From the NCBI GenBank assembly GCA_050699715.1, contig JBOHFR010000018.1, positions 12,950 to 76,949 on the forward strand: 64,000 bases of DNA, written 5' to 3'. The DNA comes from GCA-003244245 sp050699715 (GTDB lineage: Bacteria > Actinomycetota > Actinomycetes > Mycobacteriales > Pseudonocardiaceae). Position 1 is the first letter of the stretch, and each line of letters begins with the position of its first letter. Made by a program: the position numbers and the translations under genes. The notes under the pieces were generated by a model. It was not told where the DNA came from and ran no database searches. It saw only the letters and a list, made by a program, of their open reading frames with translations. This document shows, in pieces, positions 8,367 to 19,517 of the stretch.

Positions 8367-9257
8367 ATGGCTGAGCAGCTGCGAATGATGGCGGTGCACG
8401 CGCATCCCGATGACGAGTCAAGCAAGGGCGCGGCGACGATGGCCCGATACGTTGCCGACGGTCACGATGTGATGGTGGTCACCTGTACCGGCGGAGAACG
8501 CGGCAGCATCCTGAACCCGTCGTTCGAGCCGATGGAGCTGGCTGAGCACCCGGCGCGGGTGAGATCGCTGCGTCGCCAGGAGATGGCCCACGCGGCGCGC
8601 ATTCTGGGCGTGCGACACCGCTGGCTGGGTTACATCGATTCCGGGCTGCCTGAGGGGGACCCGAAGCCGCCGCTGCCGGACGGGTGTTTCGCGGTGGTGC
8701 CGCTGGAGGGCCCTACCCAGGATCTGGTCCGGGTGGTTCGCGAGTTCCGGCCGCACGTGATGGTGACCTACGACGAGCAGGGTGGCTACCCGCACCCCGA
8801 CCACATCCGTTGCCACGAGGTGTCGGTTGCTGCGTTCGACGCCGCAGGTGATCCGGAGCGTTTCCCCGACGCCGGAGGGCTGTGGCAGCCGCTGAAGCTT
8901 TACTACATGCACGGCCTTTCCCGCAAGCGAATGCAGGTGCTGCACGACGCGCTGCTGGCGACCGGCACGGAGTCGCCCTACGGTGAGTGGCTGGGGAAGT
9001 GGGACTCGTCGCTGCCAGACATCTTGCAGCGGGTGACTACCCGGGTGCAGTGTGCCGAGTACTTCTCGGTGCGCGACGACGCGCTACGGGCCCACGCGAC
9101 CCAGATCGACCCGGCGAGCCGGTGGTTCGCGGTGCCCCACGAGCTGCAGGCGCAGCTGTGGCCGACTGAGGAGTACGAGCTGGCACGGTCGCTCGTCGAC
9201 ACCACGTTGCCCGAGGACGACCTTTTCTCCGGTGTCCGGGAGCGGGTGCACGCATGA
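8367..9257 (+). CDS. mca: Mycothiol S-conjugate amidase
   Basis: 296 residues. A zinc amidase of the LmbE/PIG-L fold that cleaves mycothiol S-conjugates into a mercapturic acid and GlcN-Ins during electrophile and antibiotic detoxification. Expected zinc ligands are visible: H13 and D16 in HAHPDDES and H146 in HPDH. The length, the TCTGGERGSILNP segment and the Tyr/Asp-rich YDEQGGYPHPDH favour Mca over the deacetylase MshB. Its presence indicates a mycothiol-based redox system. It overlaps the next small gene by four bases. Confidence 0.93.
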   Translation: MAEQLRMMAVHAHPDDESSKGAATMARYVADGHDVMVVTCTGGERGSILNPSFEPMELAEHPARVRSLRRQEMAHAARILGVRHRWLGYIDSGLPEGDPKPPLPDGCFAVVPLEGPTQDLVRVVREFRPHVMVTYDEQGGYPHPDHIRCHEVSVAAFDAAGDPERFPDAGGLWQPLKLYYMHGLSRKRMQVLHDALLATGTESPYGEWLGKWDSSLPDILQRVTTRVQCAEYFSVRDDALRAHATQIDPASRWFAVPHELQAQLWPTEEYELARSLVDTTLPEDDLFSGVRERVHA

Positions 9258-9523
9258 CCCTGCTGTTGCCTTCTGGTTTCTCGGGGGGCTGCTCGGCCGT
9301 GACCGGGTTCGAGCTGCTTGTGCCGCCCCCTAAGCCGGGGCCAGATCCTGGTGGGCAGGGCGAGGATTTTGGCAAGGCCGCGCCAGTCGCCCTGGTGGTG
9401 CTGCTTCTCTTCTTCCTGGCCGTGGCGCTGCTGGTGCGTTCGATGAACAAGCACCTGCGCCGGGTCCCGGAGTCCTTCGACGACGATAGCCGCCGACAGC
9501 CGCCGAGAGCCGTGGATAGCTGA
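9254..9523 (+). CDS. Small membrane protein downstream of mca
   Basis: 89 residues. A Pro/Gly-rich N-terminal half (VPPPKPGPDPGGQGEDF) is followed by one transmembrane helix (about residues 43-61, APVALVVLLLFFLAVALLV) and a short basic/acidic tail. The ATG overlaps the mca stop (ATGA). The same small gene sits after mca in mycobacteria, so it is a conserved partner, but no function is known. Confidence 0.7.
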   Translation: MTLLLPSGFSGGCSAVTGFELLVPPPKPGPDPGGQGEDFGKAAPVALVVLLLFFLAVALLVRSMNKHLRRVPESFDDDSRRQPPRAVDS

Positions 9524-9524
9524 C

Positions 9525-11531
<2,007 letters not shown>

Positions 11532-11628
11532 CCGTTTCGCTGTCGGCAGACACGACGCGCTCGACTCCGCAACGCTAGTAATGCTGTAATTGTTGCATCA
11601 TGGAGGGGGCTAGTGAGAGGACGACGCC

Positions 11629-12216
11629 ATGGTGGGACGAGCAGGGCCGCACGGCATGCGCTTCGGCGGCCGGTGGCCCGGGCGCGGCGGCTGGCAACAG
11701 GCTGACCTTCCGCCGGCCGACGATGCTCCAGCTTGGTTCGCGGGGCGGTTGCCAGATGGCTGGTTCACCGGTGAGGTCGAGGTCAGCGCGGATCGCGAAG
11801 AGATCGTCGTCGTGGGTGAGCTGCCCGCGCTGGGCGAGAAGTTCACCGACGACGCCGAGCGGGCCGCAGCCGAGGCCGGCCGGATCAGCCGGTTCCGGGA
11901 GGACTCCCGCGATGAGCGGATCGAGATCGCCCGGCAGGCGGAGCACCGCTACCGGCGCAAGGTGGCCTGGGGTGCCCGGCTTGGTGGCACCGAGGAGATG
12001 TTCACCACACTGTCGGTGCCGGTGATGACCCGGTTGCGGCAACCTGAGCGTCTGGTGCTCGACACCCTGGTCGACGCCGGGGTGGCACGGTCCCGGTCGG
12101 AGGCACTAGCGTGGGCGGTGCGCCTGGTTGGTGAGCATGCCCAGCAGTGGCTCGGCGAGCTCAAGGCGGCCATGGCCAGCGTGGATGACCTGCGCGCCCG
12201 CGGCCCCGAGCTCTAG
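11629..12216 (+). CDS. Conserved hypothetical with ribbon-helix-helix-like C-terminus
   Basis: 195 residues. Residues 30-60 form an acidic beta-rich stretch (GWFTGEVEVSADREEIVVVGELP). A charged helical linker follows (RFREDSRDERIEIARQAEHRYRR, quoted only in part as key residues R, E and D alternate). The last 65 residues include LVDAGVARSRSEALAWAVRL, which resembles the helix-turn-helix of ribbon-helix-helix proteins. It may be a small DNA-binding or scaffold protein; this is inference. The ATG at 11629 has GAGAGG eight bases upstream; a second ATG lies 27 bases downstream. Confidence 0.6.
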   Translation: MVGRAGPHGMRFGGRWPGRGGWQQADLPPADDAPAWFAGRLPDGWFTGEVEVSADREEIVVVGELPALGEKFTDDAERAAAEAGRISRFREDSRDERIEIARQAEHRYRRKVAWGARLGGTEEMFTTLSVPVMTRLRQPERLVLDTLVDAGVARSRSEALAWAVRLVGEHAQQWLGELKAAMASVDDLRARGPEL

Positions 12217-12236
12217 ATGGCAGTACGGAGGACGCG

Positions 12237-12923
12237 ATGAGCCAGCAGCAGTGGACGGCGGTCGACGACTACATCACCGGCGCGCTCGTCGAACCCGATG
12301 AGGCGTTGGACGCCGCGCTCGCGGCCAGTGCCGCGGCCGGGCTGCCAGCCATCGCCGTCTCACCCGCGCAGGGCAAGCTGCTCAACCTGCTCGCCAGGCT
12401 GGTGAACGCGCGCCGGATCCTCGAGTTCGGCACGCTCGGCGGGTACAGCACGATCTGGCTGGCCAGGGCGCTGCCGCCGGAGGGCCGCCTGATCACGTTG
12501 GAGTACGCGCAGAAGCACGCTGAGGTGGCGCGCGCCAACATCGCCAGGGCCGGCCTCGCTGACCTCGTCGACGTGCGGGTTGGCGCGGCGCTGGACACGT
12601 TGCCGCTGCTGGCCAAGGAACTCGGCGACGAGCACGCCGACCCGTTCGATCTGGTCTTTATCGACGCGGACAAGCCGCACAACGCCGACTATTTCTCCTG
12701 GTCGGTCAGCTTGATCCGACCCGGTGGCGTGATCATCGTGGACAACGTGGTGCGGCGCGGGGCTGTGGCCGACGCACACAGCGCGGACCCCAACGTGCAG
12801 GGCGCGCGGCGACTCCACGAGGTGATGGCTGCCGACCCCTTGGTGAGCGCGACGACCATCCAGACCGTGGGCGTCAAGGGCTACGACGGTTTCACCATCG
12901 CGATCATCGGAGAGTCGAAGTAG
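12237..12923 (+). CDS. Class I SAM O-methyltransferase (COMT-like)
   Basis: 228 residues. The family 3 O-methyltransferase fold: the AdoMet loop ILEFGTLGGYSTIWLA near residue 61, acidic ribose-binding E85 in LITLEYAQKHAEVA, and the metal-binding motif FIDADKPHNADYF near residue 143 with VDNVVRRG downstream. These are the hallmarks of the cation-dependent catechol O-methyltransferase-like group. The substrate cannot be told from sequence. It starts 20 bases after the preceding gene and is probably cotranscribed. Confidence 0.88.
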   Translation: MSQQQWTAVDDYITGALVEPDEALDAALAASAAAGLPAIAVSPAQGKLLNLLARLVNARRILEFGTLGGYSTIWLARALPPEGRLITLEYAQKHAEVARANIARAGLADLVDVRVGAALDTLPLLAKELGDEHADPFDLVFIDADKPHNADYFSWSVSLIRPGGVIIVDNVVRRGAVADAHSADPNVQGARRLHEVMAADPLVSATTIQTVGVKGYDGFTIAIIGESK

Positions 12924-13109
12924 CCACAGGCGCGGGTGTGTACCGGCTCCGGGGCATCGGGGAGGGTTCCGGTACTGCTCGGTGGCTGATCTGACCGGCC
13001 AGTCGTACCTGGCACCCGATCAGGCGACCGTTGAGGGGCGAGCGGCGTTGCCCGGCATCAGCCTGGCGCTCAACGCTGGCCGGGCGCGATCTGGGCACAC
13101 TGTTAACTG

Positions 13110-13265
13110 AACTGCATCGGGGAGTGCAATGGGATGTGTATGCACTTCGGTCCTACCAATGTCGCCGTGTGGCGGTTGGGAGTGGGTGTTGAGATGGGTG
13201 AGGGTGGCCGGGCGTACGAGGCCGCTACCCGGACGCCACCGGACCTCACCACGCTCAACAGCAAA
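13110..13265 (+). pseudogene. Fragment of an HTH/TPR transcriptional regulator
   Basis: The plus frame reads HFGPTNVAVWRLGVGVEMGEG...PDLTTLNS, matching a conserved stretch in the C-terminal ligand/TPR-like half of actinobacterial XRE-type regulators. The frame is closed upstream by TAA at 13104 and no helix-turn-helix remains. The same motif recurs in the next fragment (13560-13969) and in another at about 49 kb. It is a degraded remnant without obvious function. Confidence 0.6.
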
Positions 13266-13279
13266 GATAGGGAGATGAC

Positions 13280-13537
13280 ATGCTCCTGCCGCACAGGTCC
13301 ACCCGCGTGCCCTTCCAGCACTTCGGCGTTGATGGCCGGCCCATCGACCAATGTCCTTTTGATACTTTCTTAAACAACATGATCGAGAAATATGTCCAGG
13401 TCAGCGATGTGACGATCACGTTTGGCATGTCCGGCGTGTGGTGGCGGCGTACCGGAAACGGAGAACCGGTCCGGGTTGCCCAGCCAGCTCCAACCCGGCG
13501 GCTACGAGCACAGGTGGGGCCGTTCGTTGCTGATTGA
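13280..13537 (+). CDS. Possible small protein with AT-rich codons
   Basis: An 85-residue open frame (MLLPHRSTRVPFQHFGV..., then FDTFLNNMIEKYVQVSDV and a basic end). AGGGAG lies five bases before the ATG. The middle (13350-13430) is clearly less GC-rich than the surroundings and contains a TTA codon, rare in such genomes. It sits between two regulator fragments, so it may be acquired DNA or decayed sequence. No family is recognised. Confidence 0.3.
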   Translation: MLLPHRSTRVPFQHFGVDGRPIDQCPFDTFLNNMIEKYVQVSDVTITFGMSGVWWRRTGNGEPVRVAQPAPTRRLRAQVGPFVAD

Positions 13538-13559
13538 ATCAGTCGAATTCGCCGGAACG

Positions 13560-13969
13560 TCCACTGGTAGTGAACGTGGACCATAAGATCCGCTCTCGGT
13601 GCGGGCTGAGCCTCGAGGCCATCCGGGTGGCCAAGCTCACGGGTGAGCGCAACAGGGTGCAACAGCACTTCGGACCTACCAACGTCAACGTGTGGCGCGT
13701 CGCCATTGGTGTGGAACTCGGGCAAGGCCCTGCGGCTGCCGAGCGTGTAGAGCGTGAACCGATAGACCTGAGCAGCCTCGGCAGCGAGGCTGTCAGGTAT
13801 GTGGACACCGCCGACCGGATCGCGCCCACCGGGATCCGTAACGACCCGATCGCGGGTGACCTGGTTGCTCATCCTGGACCGGCGGGCTCGGCGACAGGTG
13901 TGCGAGCTGGACAGCTTACTTAACCGCTTCGGTGTTGGCGGGCAGGGTCCACGGAGTGTGGACAACTAG
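13560..13969 (+). pseudogene. Decayed C-terminal half of an HTH/TPR regulator
   Basis: The frame reads GLSLEAIRVAKLTGERNRVQQHFGPTNV in continuous identity with actinobacterial XRE-type regulators (key motif QHFGPTNVNVWR), then VDTADRIAPTGIRNDPIAG. A frame change follows near 13870, after which another frame gives LILDRRARRQVCELDSL and LLNRFGVGGQGP to a TAG at 13969. The usual segment between DLSSLGS and DTADRIAP is missing, an internal deletion. The N-terminal HTH is absent. It is the second of two tandem remnants. Confidence 0.7.
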
Positions 13970-13994
13970 CGCCGCGCGTCACCGGGACCTGCGC

Positions 13995-15149
13995 TTACCG
14001 GGAACTGGGGCTCACCGAGAGCAGTCGCCCAGCCAGGCCCCGCGAGCGGGTCGCGAGCCGGTCGGCTATCCCGCGCAGCACGACCGAGGCCGGCGAGGTG
14101 GGATCGGCCAGCACCAACGGAGTGCCGGCGTCGCTGGTCTCGCGCAGTCGGGGGTCCAGTGGTATCTGACCCAACAGCGGGACCTCGCTACCCAGCGAGC
14201 GGGTCAGTGAGTCGGCGACTATCTGGCCTCCGCCGGAACCGAAAAGGTGGCTACGGGAGCCGTCTGGCAGCTCCAACCAGGACATGTTCTCCACTACGCC
14301 GATCAGCCGCTGGCGGGTCTGCAGGGCAATCGCCCCGGCCCGCTGCGCCACTTCCGCGGCGGCCCGCTGTGGAGTGGTGACCACGAGGATCTCGGCGTTG
14401 GGTATCAGTTGCGCTACTGAGATGGCGATGTCGCCGGTGCCCGGCGGCAGGTCGAGCAACAGGACGTCAAGATCGCCCCAGAACACGTCGGCGAGGAACT
14501 GCTGCAGCGCGCGGTGCAGCATTGGTCCGCGCCACACCACCGGGGTGTTGTCCTTGGTGAACATCCCGATCGAGATGACCTTCACGCCGTGCGCCGTCGG
14601 CGGCATGATCATCTTTTCTACCTGGGTGGGGCGAGCGGTGGTGCCGAGCATGCCCGGCACCGAGTGGCCGTAGATATCGGCGTCGACCACCCCGACTGAC
14701 AGGCCCCGATCGGCCATCGCGGCCGCCAGGTTCACCGTCACCGAGGACTTGCCGACCCCGCCCTTACCGGAGGCGACGCAGTACACCCGGGTCAACGATC
14801 CCGGCTCCGCGAAGGGGATCCGGGGCTCCTCAGCGGTGCCGCGCAGTTGTCGACGCAACGCCGTGCGCTGGGCGTCGCTCATCACGTCCAACTCCACCTG
14901 GACGTCCCGCACGCCTGGCACGGCGGACACCGCCGTGCTCACCCGGGAGGTGATGGTGTCGCGCATGGGGCAGCCGGCGACGGTAAGCCACACCGCTACC
15001 CGCACCGTTGCGTCGGCGGCCACCGTCACGTCCTTGACCATGCCCAGTTCGGTGATCGGGCGGTTGATCTCCGGGTCGTGCACCGCGTTCAGCGCGGCCC
15101 TAACCGCGTCGACTGAGGGAACGGTCTGGATGGAAGCCACTGCTGGCAC
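13995..15149 (-). CDS. mrp: Mrp/NBP35-type Fe-S cluster carrier ATPase
   Basis: 384 residues. The N-terminal 90 residues are a MIP18/DUF59-like domain (ALNAVHDPEINRPITELGMV). The ParA/MinD-type ATPase follows, with the deviant Walker A ASGKGGVGKSS at about 126-136 and DLPPGTGD downstream. Such proteins bind and transfer Fe-S clusters. Homologues have a CxxC in the C-terminal half; I do not see one, which is also the case in some actinobacterial members. The start is GTG, with a second GTG three codons in. Confidence 0.9.
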   Translation of the reverse strand: MPAVASIQTVPSVDAVRAALNAVHDPEINRPITELGMVKDVTVAADATVRVAVWLTVAGCPMRDTITSRVSTAVSAVPGVRDVQVELDVMSDAQRTALRRQLRGTAEEPRIPFAEPGSLTRVYCVASGKGGVGKSSVTVNLAAAMADRGLSVGVVDADIYGHSVPGMLGTTARPTQVEKMIMPPTAHGVKVISIGMFTKDNTPVVWRGPMLHRALQQFLADVFWGDLDVLLLDLPPGTGDIAISVAQLIPNAEILVVTTPQRAAAEVAQRAGAIALQTRQRLIGVVENMSWLELPDGSRSHLFGSGGGQIVADSLTRSLGSEVPLLGQIPLDPRLRETSDAGTPLVLADPTSPASVVLRGIADRLATRSRGLAGRLLSVSPSSR

Positions 15150-15285
15150 CGACTTTCCGCTTGGCTACAAGCTTGCCCCCCCATGCTAGGCGCTACCGCT
15201 GCGCCATTCGGAGCCGAATCGCGACCAAGCGGCAGCGGGCGGGGACGGTCATACTGGCGGGTAGTCAGCGTAGGGAGGTGTTTTC

Positions 15286-16482
15286 ATGGGCAGGCTAGCG
15301 CAGACCGCCGGTCTCACCGAGATTCAGCAGGAGATCCTGGCCACGGTCAAGACCTTCGTGGACAAGGAGATCATCCCGGTCGCCCAAGAGTTGGAGCACG
15401 CCGACACCTATCCGCAGGAGATCGTCGACGGGATGAAGGAGATGGGCCTGTTCGGGCTCACCATCCCCGAGGAGTACGGCGGTCTGGGGGAGTCGCTGTT
15501 GACCTACGCACTGGTCGTTGAGCAGATCGCCCGGGGCTGGATGAGCGTCTCCGGCGTGATCAATACCCATTTCATCGTGGCCCACATGATCAGCCACCAT
15601 GGCACTGACGAGCAGAAACAGCACTACCTACCCGGGATGGCCGAGGGCAGCATTCGCGGTGCCTTCTCCATGTCGGAACCAGGGCTGGGCTCCGACGTCG
15701 CGGCGATCAAGACCAGGGCCCGACGTGATGGTGACCACTACATTGTCGACGGCGCGAAGATGTGGCTGACCAACGGCGCCACGTCGACCCTGGTGGCGAC
15801 GCTGGTCAAGACTGAGGAGGGTGCGGCGAAGGCGCACCACAACCTCACCACGCTGCTGGTGGACAAGCCCACTGGCTACGGTGAGGTCGCAGCCGGGCTC
15901 AGCGTGTCCGGCAAGATTGACAAAATGGGCTACAAGGGGGTCGACACCACCGAGCTGGTCTTCGATGGCTACCGCATCGACGCCAACCAGGTGCTGGGTG
16001 CGGCGCCGGGCAGGGGTTTCACTCAGATGATGGATGGCGTCGAGGTGGGGCGGGTCAACGTTGCCGCCCGGGCCTGTGGCATCGCCATTCGGGCTTTCGA
16101 GCTCGCGGTCGACTACGCCCAGCAGCGCAGGACTTTCGGCAAGCCGATCGCGGCGCACCAAGCGATCGCGTTCAAGCTTGCGGAGATGGCCACCAAAGTC
16201 GAAGCTGCGCACCTGATGATGGTCAACGCCGCCCAGCTCAAGGACTCCGGCGAGCGCAACGATGTCCAGACCGGGATGGCGAAGCTACTGGCCAGCGAAT
16301 ACTGTAAGGAGGTCACTGAGGACGCCTTCCGTATCCACGGCGGATACGGCTACTCCAAGGAGTACGAGATCGAGCGGCTGATGCGCGAAGCGCCGTTCCT
16401 GCTCATCGGCGAGGGCACCAGTGAGATCCAAAAGATGATCATCAGCAAAGGGCTGTTGCAAGAGTACGCTGCGCGAGGATGA
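15286..16482 (+). CDS. Acyl-CoA dehydrogenase
   Basis: 398 residues; FAD enzyme that alpha,beta-dehydrogenates an acyl-CoA. Signatures: AFSMSEPGLGSDVAAIKTRA (FAD/substrate site, key residues S-E-P-G-S-D) near 125, and a C-terminal IHGGYGYSKEYEIERLMR near 350. The terminal catalytic-loop region IGEGTSEIQ carries a Glu in the position of the general base of short/medium-chain enzymes. Substrate length is not predictable. GGGAGG precedes the ATG. It overlaps the upstream edge of the next frame by four bases. Confidence 0.92.
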   Translation: MGRLAQTAGLTEIQQEILATVKTFVDKEIIPVAQELEHADTYPQEIVDGMKEMGLFGLTIPEEYGGLGESLLTYALVVEQIARGWMSVSGVINTHFIVAHMISHHGTDEQKQHYLPGMAEGSIRGAFSMSEPGLGSDVAAIKTRARRDGDHYIVDGAKMWLTNGATSTLVATLVKTEEGAAKAHHNLTTLLVDKPTGYGEVAAGLSVSGKIDKMGYKGVDTTELVFDGYRIDANQVLGAAPGRGFTQMMDGVEVGRVNVAARACGIAIRAFELAVDYAQQRRTFGKPIAAHQAIAFKLAEMATKVEAAHLMMVNAAQLKDSGERNDVQTGMAKLLASEYCKEVTEDAFRIHGGYGYSKEYEIERLMREAPFLLIGEGTSEIQKMIISKGLLQEYAARG

Positions 16483-16514
16483 CTGGGTACCTCGTAGGGG
16501 AGGTGATTGCAACC

Positions 16515-17030
16515 ATGACCAGTCCATTCAGCGGCCAGGGCCAGATGCCTGGCCTGCCCACCCCGCCCACCGGCTGGCCGATCGGCTCCTACGCCACGTA
16601 CGCTGAGGCGCAGCGTGCCGTGGACCATCTCGCGGACAAGCAGTTCCCGGTCGCCGAGGTCACGATCGTCGGGGTGGACCTCATGCTGGTGGAGCGGGTG
16701 CTACGCCGGTTGACCTGGGGCCGGGTCATCGGTCAGGGGGCGGCGTCGGGTGCCTGGTTCGGCCTGTTCGTTGGGGTGCTGCTCAGCCTGTTCGCTACCC
16801 AGGCCGGGACCGGCGTGATCCCGATCCTGGTGGGAGTGGCCACCGGCGCGGTGTTCGGGACGGTGTTTGCCGCCGCCGGCTACGCCTCGACCCGCGGTCG
16901 CCGGGACTTCGCGTCGGCGAGCCAACTGGTAGCCGGGCGTTACGACGTGCTGTGCCAGCCACGGCACGCTGAGCAGGCCCGTGACATGCTGGCCAAGCTA
17001 GCGATGGGCCCCGGCGCCGCGACTGCCTGA
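16515..17030 (+). CDS. General stress protein 17M-like membrane protein
   Basis: 171 residues from the ATG at 16515 (an upstream in-frame ATG at 16479 overlaps the previous stop). About residues 22-65 (GSYATYAEAQRAVDHLADKQF...) match the N-terminal domain of YflT/GS17M-like stress proteins. A Gly-rich two-helix membrane segment follows (GAWFGLFVGVLLSLFA and ILVGVATGAVFGTVFAAAGY). The C-terminus has YDVLCQPRHAEQARDML. Probably a stress-linked membrane protein; the molecular role is unknown. Confidence 0.75.
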   Translation: MTSPFSGQGQMPGLPTPPTGWPIGSYATYAEAQRAVDHLADKQFPVAEVTIVGVDLMLVERVLRRLTWGRVIGQGAASGAWFGLFVGVLLSLFATQAGTGVIPILVGVATGAVFGTVFAAAGYASTRGRRDFASASQLVAGRYDVLCQPRHAEQARDMLAKLAMGPGAATA

Positions 17031-17078
17031 AGCCAGGGTTTCCGCGTCATTATGAGCGATGAGTAGTACCCTCGTCAC

Positions 17079-17663
17079 ATGATTGGTCGCCACGCCAACG
17101 TCCTGCTCGCCCCCTCCGTGGAGCGGCGGGTGATCCGGGTGCGGCGGCACTGGGCGATCCTGCTCAGGTCACTGCTGGAGACCCTCGGGGTCGTGATCGT
17201 TGCGTTCGTGCTCTCGTACCTGGTCAGCCGCTTCGTAGGGGAAGGCATCTGGCCGCTGCAGTCGTTGCTCTGGTACGTGGCCGTCGCGGCGTTGCTGCGC
17301 TTTGCCTGGAAGGTGCTGGAGTGGTGGATCGAGGAGATCATCGTCACCGACAAGCGATTCATGATCACCAAGGGGGTCGTTCAGACGAAGAACTCCATGT
17401 TGCCGATCACGAAGGTGACTGACATGACCTTCCTGCGGCCATTTGCCGGGCAGCTGCTCGGTTACGGCACGCTCCGGGTGGAGTCGGCCGGAAAGATGGA
17501 GGGTTTGGAGCAGATTGAGTATGTGCCCCGGCCGGAGGAGGTCTTCATGGCGATCTCCGAGCTGATCTTCGGCGATAAGAAGCAGGCCCGTTCCCATATG
17601 CTGGAGCCGCCGCGCAGGCCTCCTCGGCGCAGGCGCTGGGGGTCCAGTCGCGATGTGGCCTGA
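17079..17663 (+). CDS. Bacterial PH-domain (YdbS-like) membrane protein
   Basis: 194 residues. Two N-terminal transmembrane helices (about 29-47 and 58-75) are followed by a bPH2 domain: EIIVTDKRFMITKGVVQTKN and LPITKVTDMTFLRPFAGQLLGYGTLRVESAG (shown as two short segments, the second marked by its G-Y-G-T-L core). The tail is basic. Such proteins may sense the envelope or recruit partners; none is defined here. It stands alone between a stress protein and a PHP phosphoesterase. Confidence 0.82.
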   Translation: MIGRHANVLLAPSVERRVIRVRRHWAILLRSLLETLGVVIVAFVLSYLVSRFVGEGIWPLQSLLWYVAVAALLRFAWKVLEWWIEEIIVTDKRFMITKGVVQTKNSMLPITKVTDMTFLRPFAGQLLGYGTLRVESAGKMEGLEQIEYVPRPEEVFMAISELIFGDKKQARSHMLEPPRRPPRRRRWGSSRDVA

Positions 17664-17703
17664 CTCGCCGGCGCGCTAGCGGTAGTCTGCGAGGCTGGCG
17701 GTT

Positions 17704-18642
17704 GTGCGCATTGACCTGCACGCCCACTCCACCGTGTCCGACGGAACGGACACCCCCGCAGAACTCGTCGCGGCCGCCGCCGCTGCTGGTCTTGATGTGG
17801 TGGCCCTGACTGACCACGACACCACCGCCGGGTGGGCCGAAGCCGTCAATGCGTTGCCCACAGGCCTACGGCTGATCCGGGGCGCGGAGTTCTCCTGTAT
17901 TGCACCGGACGGTAGGGGCGGGCAGGTCTCGGTGCACCTGCTCGGCTACCTGTTCGATCCCGCCTCGGAGGCGATCACCGCCGAGCAGGTCCGGCTACGG
18001 AACGAGCGACGCATGCGGTTGCGCGCCATGGCGCAGCGGATGGCCGCCGACGGGTTTCCGGTGGATCCAGACACCTTGCTCGGCGGCCTCCCACCGGACT
18101 CTGTGGCTGGTCGGCCGCACCTGGCCCGGGCACTGGTGTCAGCTGGTGTCGTGGACAGTGTCGAGGAGGCTTTCCACCGGTTCCTGAACACCGGCGCTCC
18201 GTACTACCTCGGCCGGGCCGACACCGACGTCAGTACTGCGGTCCGGATGGTTCGCGCCGCGGGCGGGGTTGCGGTGCTGGCGCACGCCGCAGCGCGGCGC
18301 CGAGGGCCGGTGGTCGCCCCTGCGGCCATCGCTGAGCTTGCCGCGCAGGGGCTCGCTGGGGTGGAGGTAGACCATCCCGACCACACCGGCGACGAACGGG
18401 CGGCGCTGCGCGACCTCGCGGTCGAGCTGGGCCTGCTGATCACTGGTAGCAGCGATTACCACGGCGCGCACAAAAGAGTGTCGCTGGGCCAGGAGACGAC
18501 TGACCCGCAGGCGCTGGAACGGATCGAGGAGCTGGCGGCCCGCAGCGACGTCACCGCCGTGACCGGCGCAACCGGCTGGGAGCCGGAGTCATCCCGAGTT
18601 GATCCCGGGTCAATCCCGGATCAAGGGGGACGAGTACGGTAG
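17704..18642 (+). CDS. PHP-domain phosphoesterase
   Basis: 312 residues. The PHP metal-binding motifs are intact: RIDLHAHSTVSDG at the N-terminus (two His and Asp), LTDHDTTAGW near 38, RGAEFSC near 59 (Glu), AHAAARR near 196, and the C-terminal SSDYHGAHK. The arrangement fits the small RNase AM/3',5'-nucleotide phosphatase group rather than histidinol phosphatase or a polymerase subunit. The start is GTG. Confidence 0.85.
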   Translation: MRIDLHAHSTVSDGTDTPAELVAAAAAAGLDVVALTDHDTTAGWAEAVNALPTGLRLIRGAEFSCIAPDGRGGQVSVHLLGYLFDPASEAITAEQVRLRNERRMRLRAMAQRMAADGFPVDPDTLLGGLPPDSVAGRPHLARALVSAGVVDSVEEAFHRFLNTGAPYYLGRADTDVSTAVRMVRAAGGVAVLAHAAARRRGPVVAPAAIAELAAQGLAGVEVDHPDHTGDERAALRDLAVELGLLITGSSDYHGAHKRVSLGQETTDPQALERIEELAARSDVTAVTGATGWEPESSRVDPGSIPDQGGRVR

Positions 18643-18647
18643 GCGCA

Positions 18648-19493
18648 ATGGCATGGCGAGTGCAGGGAGAGCTGGAACTCGGCGGTCTGCCCCGCCCGCT
18701 GGTGCGGGTGACGCCCGCCAAGCTCGCCACGTGGACCAGCTGCCGTCGGCGCTACCGGATGGCCTACCTGGATCGCCCCGCTCCGGCCCGGGGCGGAGCG
18801 TGGGCCCACAGCACGCTGGGCGCGGTGGTGCACACCGCGCTGCGGGCGTTGTTCACTCTGGCGCCCGAGCGACGCCATCCGCACACCGCGGCCGCCTTGG
18901 TGGCGACGCACTGGTCTGGGGAGGGTTTCGCGGACGACGCGCAAGCCGTCGGCTATCGCAGCCGCGCGCAGGACTGGGTGGCCCGCTATGTCGAGGAGCT
19001 GGATCCCCACCTTGATCCGGTGGGGGTGGAGCGCTGGGTCTCCGCGCCGACCCAGCGGATTGTCGCGGAGGGGCGGGTGGACCGCATTGACGAGCGGGAC
19101 GGCGAGCTCGTTGTGGTGGACTACAAGACCGGTCGCCACGAGCTCACGGCCGATGACGCTCGCGGTTCGCAGGCGCTGGCGCTCTACGCTTTCGCGGCCC
19201 GGCGCACGCTGCGCCGACAGTGCCGACGGGTGGAGCTGCATCACCTGCCCACCGGCACTGTCGCCGGTTGGGAGCACACTGAGCAGTCGCTGGGCAGGCA
19301 CCTGCAGCGCGCCGAGGAGGCCGCTGAGGAGATCACGCTGGCCACTGACACGCTGGCGGCGGGAGGGGATCCGGAAATCCTGTTCCCGCCCGCTCCCGGC
19401 CGGGCCTGCTCCTGGTGCGACTTCCGGCGGCACTGCCCCGAGGGGCGGGCCAGCGCACCAGAGCTCCAGCCGTGGGCGCTCCTCGCACCATGA
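18648..19493 (+). CDS. RecB/AddB-like PD-(D/E)XK nuclease
   Basis: 281 residues. The nuclease core reads GRVDRIDERDGELVVVDYKTG, giving the D-x(n)-DYK catalytic triad, and QALALYAFAARR as the QxxxY motif. A likely 4Fe-4S cluster is formed by the N-terminal Cys in TSCRRRY and the C-terminal ACSWCDFRRHC, as in Cas4 and AddB-type nucleases. It is a stand-alone domain without helicase; actinobacterial orthologues are poorly characterised. The ATG lies five bases after the PHP gene stop. Confidence 0.85.
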   Translation: MAWRVQGELELGGLPRPLVRVTPAKLATWTSCRRRYRMAYLDRPAPARGGAWAHSTLGAVVHTALRALFTLAPERRHPHTAAALVATHWSGEGFADDAQAVGYRSRAQDWVARYVEELDPHLDPVGVERWVSAPTQRIVAEGRVDRIDERDGELVVVDYKTGRHELTADDARGSQALALYAFAARRTLRRQCRRVELHHLPTGTVAGWEHTEQSLGRHLQRAEEAAEEITLATDTLAAGGDPEILFPPAPGRACSWCDFRRHCPEGRASAPELQPWALLAP

Positions 19494-19517
19494 TCGCCGA
19501 CCTATGATCGCCCCCCC

